Positions 27,296-36,321 are shown, counted from the stretch's first letter. The stretch is 64,000 nt of DNA from Caldilineaceae bacterium (GCA_020846635.1 JADLDO010000028.1:620001-684000), one strand, 5' to 3'. Numbers and translations are program-made. Notes: generated from the letters alone by a model not told the origin.

Positions 27296-27412
27296 GAGCG
27301 CCAGAGGCTAAAGCCCCTGGCTAGAAAACAACGCCCGTTCAAGCGGGCTTGGCGCAATTCCGTAGCCCCGTTTAGGGGGCGTCGCTTCGTAGCCCTGTGG
27401 CTTTAGCCCAGG
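27296..27412. repeat. Dispersed repeat with inverted CCAGGGGCTTTAGCC-type units
   Basis: The unit CCAGAGGCTAAAGCCCCTGG at about 27301-27320 recurs inverted as CCTGTGGCTTTAGCCCAGG near 27394-27412, with GCCCGTTCAAGCGGGC between. The repeat also encodes the last dozen residues of the LanC-like protein, so it has run into that gene. Confidence 0.55.
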
Positions 27413-28613
27413 GCGGGCTCTTCCCCACAACCGCGTCCAGATCTAAATCGACAAAGAGGCGTCCATGAGGGCGCAGCAGCCGGGTGAAGAAAAGGCCAAT
27501 CCCTGCCGCGCCAGTTGCATAGTCGTTCGAGATGCGCGTCAGCCAGCGCCCAGGATAGGCGACCCCTTCCGGTCTGTCGATCCTGAACCACAGGACGGTA
27601 TCAGCAATATCAAAGGCGCGGTCGCGGTAGGTTTCATCTCTGGTGAGATAGAACATATCCAGCATGAACTCCCCAATCCCGGCCAACCCCTCAAAGAGGC
27701 TGGGGATAAACGCGTACTTGATGAAGGTGTCCTCTGCGATCTGGCGCGCCAGTGTCTCGTAGCGCGCAATGCCGAGCAAATGCGAGAAGCGGATCAGCGT
27801 GCTGCCGATGCCTGCGCTGCCGTGAATCCAGTAGGGATAGAGCAGCGTATCCTCTTGAAAGCGTTTCCACTGCCACCCCACCTTGCTCTCGACCCTGTTG
27901 GCAAGGTCGAATTCCAAGCCCTGGATGGCATAGCTGTAAAAGTCGGCTCGACCAGTCAGTAGGTGTAAGTACATCAAGAACAGCGCGATGCCGCTGGCCC
28001 CATAGCCAAAGCCGTAATGCACCATTCCGTCTTGGTTGCAGCGCCAGTAGCACGTTTCGCCTTCATGCTGCGCGCTTTGCAGCAGATATTCGCCCGCCTG
28101 TACAGCCTGATCCAAGTAGAGTTGCTCTCTTGTCTGGACAAAAAAGTGCAGGCTCGCCAGCCCCCACCCGGCAGCGCCCAGGAGCATATTCGACTCCTGA
28201 TAGAGCAGCGGTGATTGGCCCATCATCGTCATGACCGCTTCCGCTTCTTCTTCAAGGCCAATCTTCTGAAAGGTGTAGGCGATGCCCGCCAACCCGAAGT
28301 ATAGCCCCGGCGGGTAGCTCTCCACGCTGAGCGGCTGTGCCAGCATCCAGCGGATGACCTCTGCCGGTACGTCTCCCAACAGGTCGTGCAAAAAGAGTGC
28401 TGTGCCACAGGCCCCGTAGGCCACATTGAGCGGGTTCGTTATGAAAACGAGAAAGTGGGCAGGCCAGAGCCGGTCAGTGCGCCCATAGTCGGCAGTACGG
28501 AGAATGTAACGGGCCATTGCCGCGGGCGTATTCTCCAGATCGGCTCTGAGTTGGGCTAGATCGATGTCACTTAGCAAGCGGGGATGGGGTGATGCGCTCA
28601 TAGGAGGTTGCAT
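27372..28613 (-). CDS. LanC-like cyclase part of a split class III lanthipeptide synthetase
   Basis: A 413-residue protein with the LanC seven-fold barrel repeats: GACGTALFLHDLLG near 67, FGLAGIAYTFQKIG near 106, GAAGWGLASLHFF near 146, YGASGIALFLMYLH near 204, HGSAGIGSTLIRF near 264, EGLAGIGEFMLDMFY near 308, GAAGIGLFFTRL near 368. The zinc ligands of true LanC enzymes (Cys, Cys-His) are absent: the WCYG site reads WIHG and the CHG site reads FEG. That is the pattern of LanKC (class III) cyclase domains. It lies in the same frame as the kinase gene above it, separated by one TAG and nine bases. No ribosome site precedes its ATG. The C-terminal 12 residues derive from a repeat. Confidence 0.88.
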   Translation of the reverse strand: MQPPMSASPHPRLLSDIDLAQLRADLENTPAAMARYILRTADYGRTDRLWPAHFLVFITNPLNVAYGACGTALFLHDLLGDVPAEVIRWMLAQPLSVESYPPGLYFGLAGIAYTFQKIGLEEEAEAVMTMMGQSPLLYQESNMLLGAAGWGLASLHFFVQTREQLYLDQAVQAGEYLLQSAQHEGETCYWRCNQDGMVHYGFGYGASGIALFLMYLHLLTGRADFYSYAIQGLEFDLANRVESKVGWQWKRFQEDTLLYPYWIHGSAGIGSTLIRFSHLLGIARYETLARQIAEDTFIKYAFIPSLFEGLAGIGEFMLDMFYLTRDETYRDRAFDIADTVLWFRIDRPEGVAYPGRWLTRISNDYATGAAGIGLFFTRLLRPHGRLFVDLDLDAVVGKSPPWAKATGLRSDAP

Positions 28614-28622
28614 AGAATTGGC

Positions 28623-30146
28623 CTAGACCTTCCAGCGGGCGAGAATCCCCTGTGCCTCTTGCGCGTCGCCGCGCAGCAGGCTCTCGATGACGGCTTTGAC
28701 CTCAGCGGGAAGGCCCAACGCAATGAACTTGTCGAGGAAGATGGCGGCTGCCGCGGGGTTGAGATTGAAGAAATAATTCGCCGGGACGACCGCGCTGTAG
28801 AGGATCATGGCGACGGCATAGAGGTCGTCTTGGGGCAGGAGTTGACTGCGTGAGGCGCGCCCAGGATGCATAAAACCAGCCGTACCCCACTCGCTGGCAT
28901 AGGCGAGCATCTCTGCCCTGTCGTCAACCAGAGTGGCGCTCTCGAAGTCGATGAACCACATCTGGAGCGTCTCCGCATTGATCAAGATATTGCGCGGCGA
29001 GAGGTCTCCCAACAGCACACCCCGTTCGTGAAACGCTGCCACCATGCGGATCAGCACTTCCGCGACCTGCTTATATTTGGGCACAAACTGTTCGATCCTG
29101 CCTGCGCGCCGGATGTAGGGGGCGAGGATCACCTGCTCCTGCGCCCAGTAGGCATCGAGCGTGATCCCATCGACGCGCTCCTCGACCAGAAAGGTATGCT
29201 CCCAATCCTGGAATAGCTCAACCGGCGTCGGCACAAATTCCAACTCCTCCAGGCGGCGCAGCATCTCATATTCTCGTTGCAGGAGGTAGACCGCATCCCA
29301 TATCCGTTCGCCGACGCTCCAACAATTGGTGAAGGGGCGAGCCTCCTTGATGATGACGGGCTTTTCGGTGGTTGTGTCCACGCCATAATAGACACCCCCG
29401 GCATTGGAGAAACCCAGCGCCCCTTCAACGCGATAGCGCCCATTCAACAAGTCGTCACCCTCATAGGCCACAGCAGGCGTACCGCCGAAAGGATCGTCGA
29501 CCCAATCGGGCAGATGAAAATAGGGCAAGCGCTGGTCGGGGATGTACTCGCCCGTGGGAGAGATGAGGAATGAGCTTTGGGTTCCGTCGATGTTGAGCTT
29601 TTGTAGGGGATAAAAGCCCCCATAGCGATAGAAAAGGATTTTGCTCTCTTTATATCGCCGATCCGACAGGATATAAGGCCCCTCCAGAGGATCGTCCTTT
29701 GTTTGCTGATAGAGCCGCTCGATCAGTTCCTTGAAGCTCTCGTCATGTGGAGGATAGATCGTCATAAACTTGCCAGAGCTTCCCCGGCCTTGCTGCTTCG
29801 AGTTGAGAAGATGCAGCAACGTGAGGTCGCCCGCAATCTTGAAGTTGATCCCTGCTTGAACGCAGAGGGGAACGACAAGCGTGAGCACCCGCAGCGCGCA
29901 CGCAGGCGTGCAGGAAACGTGAATTTTGAAGCCCTGGATGAGCGTAGTTGCGGTCGAACTGGGATTCGCCTCGCAGAGCGCATGCACCCATATCTCCGTG
30001 CGGTGCAGCGTCCACGTCTCCGGCAGCGCATCCTTCAGCCACTCCACATACTCAGAGGAGAGCGGAAGATAGGCCAAACTCTCATAAAACTCCGGGTGGG
30101 CCAGGCTAAAGACATTCTGATCGGCAATAACAGCAGGACGATTCAT
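28623..30146 (-). CDS. Lyase-kinase part of a class III lanthipeptide synthetase (LanKC N-terminal)
   Basis: A 507-residue protein. A phosphothreonine-lyase-like region spans about 20-220: FKIHVSCTP with Lys74, FKIAGD with Lys103, SSGKFMTIYP near 123, GPYILSDRRYKESKILFYRYG near 156 (core LSDRRYKESK). A Ser/Thr-kinase-like domain spans about 235-480: Gly-rich ALGFSNAGG near 243, VIIKEA with Lys267, GDLSPRNIL near 380, IDFE near 399. It phosphorylates and then eliminates Ser/Thr of the precursor to give dehydro residues. The ATG at 30146 has GGAG upstream. The frame ends in TAG at 28623-28625 and reopens at the LanC ATG in the same frame, so both may derive from, or be read as, one LanKC. Confidence 0.9.
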   Translation of the reverse strand: MNRPAVIADQNVFSLAHPEFYESLAYLPLSSEYVEWLKDALPETWTLHRTEIWVHALCEANPSSTATTLIQGFKIHVSCTPACALRVLTLVVPLCVQAGINFKIAGDLTLLHLLNSKQQGRGSSGKFMTIYPPHDESFKELIERLYQQTKDDPLEGPYILSDRRYKESKILFYRYGGFYPLQKLNIDGTQSSFLISPTGEYIPDQRLPYFHLPDWVDDPFGGTPAVAYEGDDLLNGRYRVEGALGFSNAGGVYYGVDTTTEKPVIIKEARPFTNCWSVGERIWDAVYLLQREYEMLRRLEELEFVPTPVELFQDWEHTFLVEERVDGITLDAYWAQEQVILAPYIRRAGRIEQFVPKYKQVAEVLIRMVAAFHERGVLLGDLSPRNILINAETLQMWFIDFESATLVDDRAEMLAYASEWGTAGFMHPGRASRSQLLPQDDLYAVAMILYSAVVPANYFFNLNPAAAAIFLDKFIALGLPAEVKAVIESLLRGDAQEAQGILARWKV

Positions 30147-30188
30147 GCTTTGTTCTCCACGCAAGGGATCTCTTTTGGGGAAACCCTG

Positions 30189-30238
30189 GGAACGCCACCA
30201 TCCTTACCGGCATGTGCCGCCAGGGATGGTGGCGTTCC
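30189..30238 (-). promoter_or_regulatory. 15-bp stem-loop between precursor and synthetase genes
   Basis: GGAACGCCACCATCC (30189-30203) pairs perfectly with GGATGGTGGCGTTCC (30224-30238); the loop has its own GGCA/TGCC stem. No T-run follows on the minus strand, so partial termination or transcript processing is more likely than full stop. Confidence 0.6.
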
Positions 30239-30255
30239 TCTGGTCTACGGCGCTG

Positions 30256-30501
30256 TTATCCCGCCGGTTGTGCGGGGGGTGGAGTGGTAAGCGTGCAGCC
30301 GATGCTTTTGGTGCTGCAACCCATACTTGTACCGCTGTGTGTACACCAGTTGCTGGGGAGTATGCCTGCTGGGTTAGCCGTAAGGTCGTCGAGTCTCTGC
30401 ATATTCAGAACACGCATGACGGCTGCTTCCAGCCGGTCCAATCGCTTCACGATGTCTCGGTCTGAGCCTCTTCTCTCGTCATATTCGGTTTCTTGATCCA
30501 T
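30256..30501 (-). CDS. Class III lanthipeptide precursor peptide (LanA)
   Basis: An 81-residue peptide directly upstream of the synthetase. GGAGG lies nine bases before the ATG at 30501. Leader: about residues 1-48, acidic and helical, with VLNMQRLD at 31-38, which aligns with the ILELQNLD-type recognition motif of class III leaders. Core: about 49-81, with three Cys (53, 62, 69) and many Ser/Thr. SGTSMGC (56-62) and STKSIGC (63-69) are two back-to-back Ser-x2-Ser-x2-Cys motifs, the pattern that gives labionin or lanthionine rings. The tail is TLTTPPPAQPAG. No transporter or dedicated protease is adjacent. Product structure is inferred, not shown. Confidence 0.85.
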   Translation of the reverse strand: MDQETEYDERRGSDRDIVKRLDRLEAAVMRVLNMQRLDDLTANPAGILPSNWCTHSGTSMGCSTKSIGCTLTTPPPAQPAG

Positions 30502-30906
30502 CGTAGGTATCCTCCGTTTGTGCATTGGTAACACGCCATGCCCATATTCTGCCTCGTTCCTAAGCATGTCTCTTCCCGATGGAGGAATCGGGATATTCTG
30601 CTGTTCACATGAGATAGCGCTGTTTGCCGGTTTTCAAGGCTTGCTCCTTTCTCGCAAGAAATTTCTTACTCGCAACGGTATGAAAAGAGCTGTGTCTGCC
30701 GTTTATTATCGCGCGCTTGTCAACATTGTTCCCGCTTTCACATTCGGCAGAACAGCAGCCCAGTGGGGTAGCTTTGATAGGCAAGAATCCAGCATTGCAC
30801 CTACGCATCTTCAATGCTATAGTCTATTTATCCAAAGATTTATCCTCTGACCCAACAAGTTTGCAAGACCACCAGATCAAAGAGCGGAACCCTATAGGAG
30901 GCCGAA
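30502..30906. other. Divergent intergenic region of the lanthipeptide locus
   Basis: 405 bases between lanA and the LarA-like gene. Frames here lack ribosome sites apart from the two genes. A 12-base palindrome AAGAAATTTCTT lies at 30656-30667 and may be an operator. AT-rich sequence near 30820-30850 could hold the LarA-like promoter. Confidence 0.35.
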
Positions 30907-32193
30907 ATGCTCCAAGCGCCACCATCGATCGCGGTTGACCGTCGCCAAGTAACCATGCCCTCGCGTGCCTGGTATGGTGACATAGATTTGACGTTGGACT
31001 TCCCCGCCACCTGGGATATACACACGTTGGCGATGAAAGACGCGCCTGCCATTGATGCGGCGGGTATCGAAGCCGCCTTTGCCAACCCGATTGGTACGCC
31101 ACCGATCCATGAACTGGCAAGGGGACGCAAGAGCGCGACGATTGTCGTGGATGATGTAAGCCGCCCGACCCCGGCAAGCAAGCTGATCCCCTATGTGCTG
31201 CGCGAGTTGGCAAGGGCCGGCGTGCCCAAGTCGGAGATTCGCTTTGTCGTCGGTGGGGGGTCGCATCGCGCCCAAACGCAGGAAGAATTCGAGAAGAAGT
31301 TGGGCGCAGAGATCGTGCAAGCGTATGCGGTGAAGAGCCACAACTTTATGGCGGGCGACCTCAAAGGTATCGGTTCGCTGGACGATGGCACACCCCTCTT
31401 TTTTGACCCGTGGGTGGTGGACGCTGATTTTAAGATGACGATTGGCGGCATCTATCCGCATGGCGCGGTCGGTTTTGGCGGTGGCTCGAAGCTGATTTTG
31501 CCGGGGGTGTCCGGGTTCGCCACCATGTTCCATTTCCACACCTTCTACCCATCGCGCGGTCAAGCCAATATTGAACGTACCGGCGATGTGCCGGATCATC
31601 GTGACGCCTCTGAAGCCGCGGCGCGTGCGTTGGGATTAGACCTCGTTGTGAATATGGTCATCAACAGCCGCCGTGAACCGGCTGCGGTGTTTGTCGGCGA
31701 CTTTGTCCAGGCGCAGCGGGCGGGTGCCCGTTTTGCACTCGATACTTACGGCACATCGATTCCTGAATCGCTGCAAAGTAAAACCGATCTGGTGGTCGTA
31801 AATGCCTATCCGCTCGATTCGGACCCGATCCAGACAGGCAAGGCGCTCTGGTGTCGTAGTTTCTTCCCCAACGCGCGCTTTGTCGTCGTCAATCCTGCTG
31901 TGGATGGCATCTGCTATCACGGTCTGTTCGACCGCATCGACTGGAAGCGCTACAGCGCGCAACTGGCCGCGCGTGAGGCCATCGCAGACCCGGAGCCGCG
32001 CTTGGATGGAGACGGGCAAATGCTTATCTGGTCGGAACACTATCCGGCCCATGACTTCCCGCGCAAGCATCCGAACGACTTGTTAGTACGCAAATGGGAG
32101 ACTGTGCTGGAACTGCTTCAGCCGACGCTGCCGGAGCGCGCGACCGTCGCCGTTTTCCCCTCTTCGGGGCTACAGGTGTTGGCGCGAACATAG
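30907..32193 (+). CDS. LarA-like nickel-pincer-type racemase family protein
   Basis: A 428-residue protein of the lactate racemase LarA (DUF2088) family. Motifs: VVDDVSRPTP near residue 80, VVGGGSHRAQT near 113 (the catalytic His region), YPHGAVGFGGGSKLILPGVSG near 180 (core GFGGGSKLILPG, with the Lys that holds the cofactor in LarA). LarA uses a nickel-pincer nucleotide cofactor made by LarB, LarC and LarE; none of those genes is in the window. Homologues act on other 2-hydroxy acids, so the substrate is open. AGGAGG precedes the start. Confidence 0.85.
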   Translation: MLQAPPSIAVDRRQVTMPSRAWYGDIDLTLDFPATWDIHTLAMKDAPAIDAAGIEAAFANPIGTPPIHELARGRKSATIVVDDVSRPTPASKLIPYVLRELARAGVPKSEIRFVVGGGSHRAQTQEEFEKKLGAEIVQAYAVKSHNFMAGDLKGIGSLDDGTPLFFDPWVVDADFKMTIGGIYPHGAVGFGGGSKLILPGVSGFATMFHFHTFYPSRGQANIERTGDVPDHRDASEAAARALGLDLVVNMVINSRREPAAVFVGDFVQAQRAGARFALDTYGTSIPESLQSKTDLVVVNAYPLDSDPIQTGKALWCRSFFPNARFVVVNPAVDGICYHGLFDRIDWKRYSAQLAAREAIADPEPRLDGDGQMLIWSEHYPAHDFPRKHPNDLLVRKWETVLELLQPTLPERATVAVFPSSGLQVLART

Positions 32194-32431
32194 CGGAAAA
32201 AGAGTATCTCGCGCGGAGCCGTAGAGAAGGGAGCAGAGACTCCTACGGGGTGACACGGCACGTTGGTCTGTCATGCCGGTCCCCCTGTAAGGGTAGGCAT
32301 CTCTCTGGGCAGTGACAGTGGCAGAGAGACCCCTGCGGGGTGACAGAGGGAGAATGTTCGCGTATGTGACATATCGAATGAACCCTCATCCTTCACCCCT
32401 CAACCTTCATCCTTTAGCGATGGGAGCTATC
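32194..32431. repeat. Intergenic repeat-rich segment
   Basis: GTATCTCGCGCGGAG at 32204-32218 recurs at 40363-40377. CTCCTACGGGGTGACA and CCCCTGCGGGGTGACAG, further along, are related to each other. These look like decayed dispersed repeats; no gene is seen. Confidence 0.5.
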
Positions 32432-32761
32432 ATGTCCTATTTTTACTCGCCCGACGAACGGGCCTCGAAAACGCTTTTTGGCGATATTACCGCACGTACC
32501 TTTTGGGGCGAGAAGATGTTGATGTCATTGGTTGACCTGCCCGCCAACTCAGTCGTACCGCTGCACAGCCACCCGCATGAGCAAGTGGGCTTGATGGTGA
32601 AGGGCGAGGCTACCTTTACCATCGGCGGTGAAAAACGCCTGGTCAAGACGGGCGAAATGTGGGTGATCCCTGGTGGTGTGGAGCATATGGTCGAGGCAGG
32701 CGATCAACCGGCACTTGCGCTCGATGTTTTTAGCCCGGTGCGCGAGGATTACCAATACTAG
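32432..32761 (+). CDS. Cupin-domain protein
   Basis: A 109-residue single cupin. Metal-binding motif 1 reads LHSHPHEQVGLMVKGEATF near residues 46-64 (H-x-H and Glu), and motif 2 reads WVIPGGVEHMVEAG near 79-92. Single-domain cupins of this type are small metal-dependent enzymes or sensors; the role is unknown. GGGAG seven bases before the ATG at 32432 decides the start over several upstream ATGs. It shares the strand with the LarA-like gene across a repeat segment, so joint transcription is possible. Confidence 0.88.
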   Translation: MSYFYSPDERASKTLFGDITARTFWGEKMLMSLVDLPANSVVPLHSHPHEQVGLMVKGEATFTIGGEKRLVKTGEMWVIPGGVEHMVEAGDQPALALDVFSPVREDYQY

Positions 32762-32765
32762 CCGC

Positions 32766-32823
32766 TTGACACAATAGAACATTTGGTCTAAATTAGGGTT
32801 GTTCCAACGGACAACCCTAATTT
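32766..32823 (+). promoter_or_regulatory. Promoter and 13-bp hairpin upstream of the DHFR-like gene
   Basis: TTGACA (32766-32771), a 17-base spacer, TAAATT (32789-32794). It overlaps a perfect inverted repeat, AAATTAGGGTTGT (32790-32802) and ACAACCCTAATTT (32811-32823). The hairpin could end the cupin transcript or act as an operator over the start site. Confidence 0.6.
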
Positions 32824-32859
32824 GTGTGGGGGCTGTATAGCCATGCAAGGAGAGCTAAC

Positions 32860-33417
32860 ATGAGAAAAGTAATCTCAGGTCTATTCATATCACTGGATGG
32901 TGTTACGGAGTCGCCGGATCAATGGCAATTCGACCACTTTGATGATGGGATGATGGAGGCTTTGACCTCGCATATTGCGGCAGAAGATACCATTCTCCTG
33001 GGGCGAGTGACCTATCAGGAGTGGGCTCCCTACTGGCCCAATGCTACGGACGAGCCCTATGCAAGCCACATCAATAACACGCCTAAGGTCGTTGTCTCGA
33101 GGACGCTGGACAAGGTCGAGTGGGGAAAATGGGACAATATCAAGCTCATCAAGGGAAACCTCGCTGAAGAAATCACCAAGCTGAAACAGCAGCCAGGAAA
33201 AAATATTGGCGTCTCCGGTAGCCCCACACTGGTTCGATCCCTGTTGGAAGCCGATCTGCTCGATGAGCTTACGCTGATGATTCACCCGGTTATTGCGGGC
33301 CACGGCAAGCGTCTCTTCAAGGATGGGAGCAGCTTAAAGAGAATGGAACTTGTAGATTCAAAGACGACCAGTACAGGCAATGTCATTCTCACTTACCACC
33401 CGCGCAGGAAGGAATAA
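32860..33417 (+). CDS. Dihydrofolate-reductase/RibD-C family protein
   Basis: A 185-residue protein with the RibD C-terminal/DHFR-like fold: MRKVISGLFISLDGVTE at the start, LLGRVTYQEWAPYWP near 46, KVVVSRTL near 75, IGVSGSPTLVRSLLEADLLDEL near 118 (core GVSGSPTLVRSLLE), HPVIAGHGKRLF near 144. Proteins of this family in bacteria (YwjB/YyaP type) bind NADPH but their reaction is mostly unknown; true DHFR activity is unlikely. AAGGAG precedes the ATG at 32860. Confidence 0.9.
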   Translation: MRKVISGLFISLDGVTESPDQWQFDHFDDGMMEALTSHIAAEDTILLGRVTYQEWAPYWPNATDEPYASHINNTPKVVVSRTLDKVEWGKWDNIKLIKGNLAEEITKLKQQPGKNIGVSGSPTLVRSLLEADLLDELTLMIHPVIAGHGKRLFKDGSSLKRMELVDSKTTSTGNVILTYHPRRKE

Positions 33418-33449
33418 CCGCCGCGTCATAAGGAGTGAAATAGGTCGTA

Positions 33450-33588
33450 CTAATTATTCTTGACATGCTGGATGAACTCATCCAGCGTAATGGGTTCGGC
33501 GCTCTCTCCAAAGTGGAGCGGCTGCCGGAGGCCATCGCTGACCCGTAATATCTCCCCACCGATTTTGATAGAGCAACTGCCCCTCGGC
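33450..33588 (-). pseudogene. Possible gene remnant, C-terminal fragment
   Basis: A minus-strand frame ends at 33450 and reads [20 protein letters not shown] before an acidic [10 protein letters not shown] end. It has protein-like composition but no start codon before an upstream TAG, so only about 45 codons survive. It could be the tail of a lost gene or chance. I do not recognise it. Confidence 0.2.
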
Positions 33589-33600
33589 TACAATGCTCCT

Positions 33601-36321
33601 ATGGCCCTTGATCAGTTGTTGCTCGATTTGCGCGGCGATGGGCAGTTTATGGCGAATGTTATGGCGTGGCGCACGCTGCCTGCCCAGGACGCACGGACAT
33701 TGCCCATTCCCCCCACGCTACACCCTGCCCTGCACCAAGCACTGGCTAGCCGTGGCATCCCCGAACTCTATACCCATCAGAGCCAGGCGGTAAAAGCGGC
33801 GCTGGCAGGGCAAGCGCTGGCAGTGGTGACACCGACTGCCTCCGGCAAGACCCTCTGTTATAATCTGCCGATCCTGGATCGAGTGCTGCATGACCCCAAC
33901 GCCCGCGCTCTCTACCTCTTTCCCACCAAAGCATTGGGGCATGACCAGTTGGAAGAGCTGGACGGCTGGCGCACGGCTTTGCGCGGGCAGGGCATCCCCG
34001 CGGGCTTGCTCAATGCCGCGGCCTATGATGGCGATACACCCTCCAGCGCACGCGCCCGCCTGCGTAAAGAGTCGCGGCTCATCATCACCAATCCCGACAT
34101 GCTGCACATGGGGATTCTGCCCTATCATACGCAGTGGGAAGCCTTCTTGAGCGGGCTGCGCTATGTGGTGCTGGATGAGATGCATACCTACCGCGGCGTC
34201 TTTGGCTCCCATGTGGCGAATGTGCTGCGGCGGCTGCGGCGCATCTGCGCGGCCTATGGCAGCCATCCCCAGTTTATTTGTACGAGCGCTACCATTGCCA
34301 ACCCTGGCGAGTTGGCTGAACGGCTGGTGGAAGCGCCTGTCACCGTGATTGACGAGAGCGGCGCACCACGCGGGGCCAAGCATATCATTCTCTATAACCC
34401 ACCCCTCTTTGACGCGGAGCGGGGCTTGCGCCGTTCCAGCACGCTGGAGGCACAGGAGTTGGCGGCGCGCTCTGTGTTGGCGGGTGTGCAGACCATCGTC
34501 TTTGGCCGCTCACGCCTGACGACCGAACTGCTGCTCACCTATTTGCGTGAGCGGGTGGCGCGGGGCTGGGCGAAAGGCGAGGTACGCAACCGGCGTGAGG
34601 TGGCAGCGGGTCTGCTTGCCCCCGATTCGCCCATCTACACCCAAATCCGTGGCTATCGAGGGGGCTATCTGCCGGAGGAACGGCGCGCGATTGAGGCGGG
34701 GCTGCGCGCGGGGCAGGTGCGCGGGGTCGTGGCGACGAATGCGCTGGAGTTGGGCATCGACATCGGCCAATTGCAAGCCGCGGTTCTCTGTGGCTATCCA
34801 GGCACGCTGGCGAGCACCTGGCAGCAGATGGGCCGCGCGGGGCGCACCACCGAGGCGGCGCTGGCGATGCTGGTGGCAACGGGCGGCGCACTCGACCAAT
34901 ATGTCATTCGCCATCCCGAATTCCTCTTTGAACGCACCCCAGAGCATGCGCTGATCAACCCCGATAATCTGCTGCTCCTGCTCGATCATCTGCGCTGCGC
35001 CGCCTTTGAGCTACCCTTTGCCGAGGGAGAGGACTTTGGGCAAAGTCCCTACACGGCAGATGTGCTGGCGCTTTTGGCTGAAGAGGGGGAACTTCATGCC
35101 CAGGCAGGGGCCTACTTCTGGATGGGTACGGCCTATCCGGCGCGCGCGGTCAACCTGCGCACCTCCGGCAGCGACACAGTGGCGATTCAAGCAGGCAGCA
35201 GTGCCGGCCCGGTCGTGATCGGCGCGGTGGACCATGCCGGCGCGCCGCGCCTGGTGCATGACGGGGCGATCTATCTGCATGAGGGGCAGAGCTATGTCGT
35301 TGAGGAACTTGACCTGGCGCAGAGCTTGGCCCAAGTGCGCGCGGTGGAAGTCGATTATTACACCGATGTGATTGCCGAAACCGAGGTGACAGAGCTAGCC
35401 CTGCATGACCAGGCGGTGCAGCGCGGCGCGCTGGCGGTGCATGGCGATCTGCGCGTCAGCCAGACTATCAACGGCTATCGCCGCGTTAAACGCTTCACCC
35501 ATGAGACGTTGGGGCTTTTTCCGCTCGACTATCCACCCCAAATTGTAGAGACAAGCGGCTATTGGTGCAGCATCCTGCCGGAGACACAGGCGGCGTTGGA
35601 GGCTTCGGGCGAGTGGCATGATTCGATCAATGACTATGGCCCCAACTGGGCCGAGCAGCGCCAGCAGGTGCGTAAACGGGACGGCTATCGCTGCACACAA
35701 TGTGGCGCGCCGGAGTCGCCCGGTCGCCAGCACGATGTGCATCATCTGACCCCATTTCGCACCTTTGGTTATGTGCCGGGGATCAACGAACATTATCTGC
35801 TTGCCAACCGGCTGAGTAACCTGGTGCTGGTCTGCCGCGCTTGTCATCAACGCCTAGAGGCGGGTGTGCGTGTACGCAGCGGGCTGGATGGCGTGGCCTA
35901 TGCCCTCAACAATCTGGCTCCGCTCTACCTGATGTGTGACCCGCAAGATATTGGCGTGCATGTGACACGCGCCGAGGTCGCCGGAGTGGCGCGCCGCCAG
36001 AACAATACACCTGTTGATTCCACGCCGGATACTCCTATGGGGTCAGGGCAGCAGTTCCCCACCATCTACATCTACGAACGGGCTGCGGCGGGACTGGGGT
36101 TTAGCGCCCGTCTCTTTGAACTGCACAATACGCTGATCCACGCGGCGCACGATCTGATCGCCCACTGTGGATGCCCTCAGGGCTGTCCGGCCTGTGTAGG
36201 GCCGGTGCTGGAAAATGAGCTCGCCCAACTCGATACCAAACGGCTGGCACTGGCTCTCCTGCGCCAACTGACCGCACGCCCCCAGCCCATACCACGCGCT
36301 GACCCCGATGTTGCCTTCTGA
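33601..36321 (+). CDS. MrfA/YprA-like DEAD/DEAH helicase with inserted HNH domain
   Basis: A 906-residue superfamily 2 helicase. Walker A PTASGKT lies near residue 78 and the DExH box VLDEMHTY near 191. CTSATIAN (motif III) lies near 226, and [12 protein letters not shown] and [13 protein letters not shown] (motifs V, VI) near 380 and 410. The C-terminal DUF1998 region ends with a Cys cluster [14 protein letters not shown] near 855, as in the MrfA 3'-5' DNA helicase used in repair. Between these, residues about 690-755 form an HNH/McrA-like nuclease domain: [30 protein letters not shown]. An endonuclease module inside a DUF1998 helicase is unusual. Role in DNA repair is inferred. The start ATG at 33601 was chosen at the first conserved residues. 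Confidence 0.9.
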   Translation: MALDQLLLDLRGDGQFMANVMAWRTLPAQDARTLPIPPTLHPALHQALASRGIPELYTHQSQAVKAALAGQALAVVTPTASGKTLCYNLPILDRVLHDPNARALYLFPTKALGHDQLEELDGWRTALRGQGIPAGLLNAAAYDGDTPSSARARLRKESRLIITNPDMLHMGILPYHTQWEAFLSGLRYVVLDEMHTYRGVFGSHVANVLRRLRRICAAYGSHPQFICTSATIANPGELAERLVEAPVTVIDESGAPRGAKHIILYNPPLFDAERGLRRSSTLEAQELAARSVLAGVQTIVFGRSRLTTELLLTYLRERVARGWAKGEVRNRREVAAGLLAPDSPIYTQIRGYRGGYLPEERRAIEAGLRAGQVRGVVATNALELGIDIGQLQAAVLCGYPGTLASTWQQMGRAGRTTEAALAMLVATGGALDQYVIRHPEFLFERTPEHALINPDNLLLLLDHLRCAAFELPFAEGEDFGQSPYTADVLALLAEEGELHAQAGAYFWMGTAYPARAVNLRTSGSDTVAIQAGSSAGPVVIGAVDHAGAPRLVHDGAIYLHEGQSYVVEELDLAQSLAQVRAVEVDYYTDVIAETEVTELALHDQAVQRGALAVHGDLRVSQTINGYRRVKRFTHETLGLFPLDYPPQIVETSGYWCSILPETQAALEASGEWHDSINDYGPNWAEQRQQVRKRDGYRCTQCGAPESPGRQHDVHHLTPFRTFGYVPGINEHYLLANRLSNLVLVCRACHQRLEAGVRVRSGLDGVAYALNNLAPLYLMCDPQDIGVHVTRAEVAGVARRQNNTPVDSTPDTPMGSGQQFPTIYIYERAAAGLGFSARLFELHNTLIHAAHDLIAHCGCPQGCPACVGPVLENELAQLDTKRLALALLRQLTARPQPIPRADPDVAF

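Noticed and set aside
27372..28613. LanC-like protein as a zinc-dependent class I or II cyclase
   Set aside because: The Cys and Cys-His zinc ligands are replaced (WIHG, FEG), so it fits the zinc-less LanKC cyclase better.
30518..30850. 110-codon plus-strand frame between lanA and the LarA-like gene
   Set aside because: No ribosome site and no coherent features; the strand opposite carries the lanA leader region.
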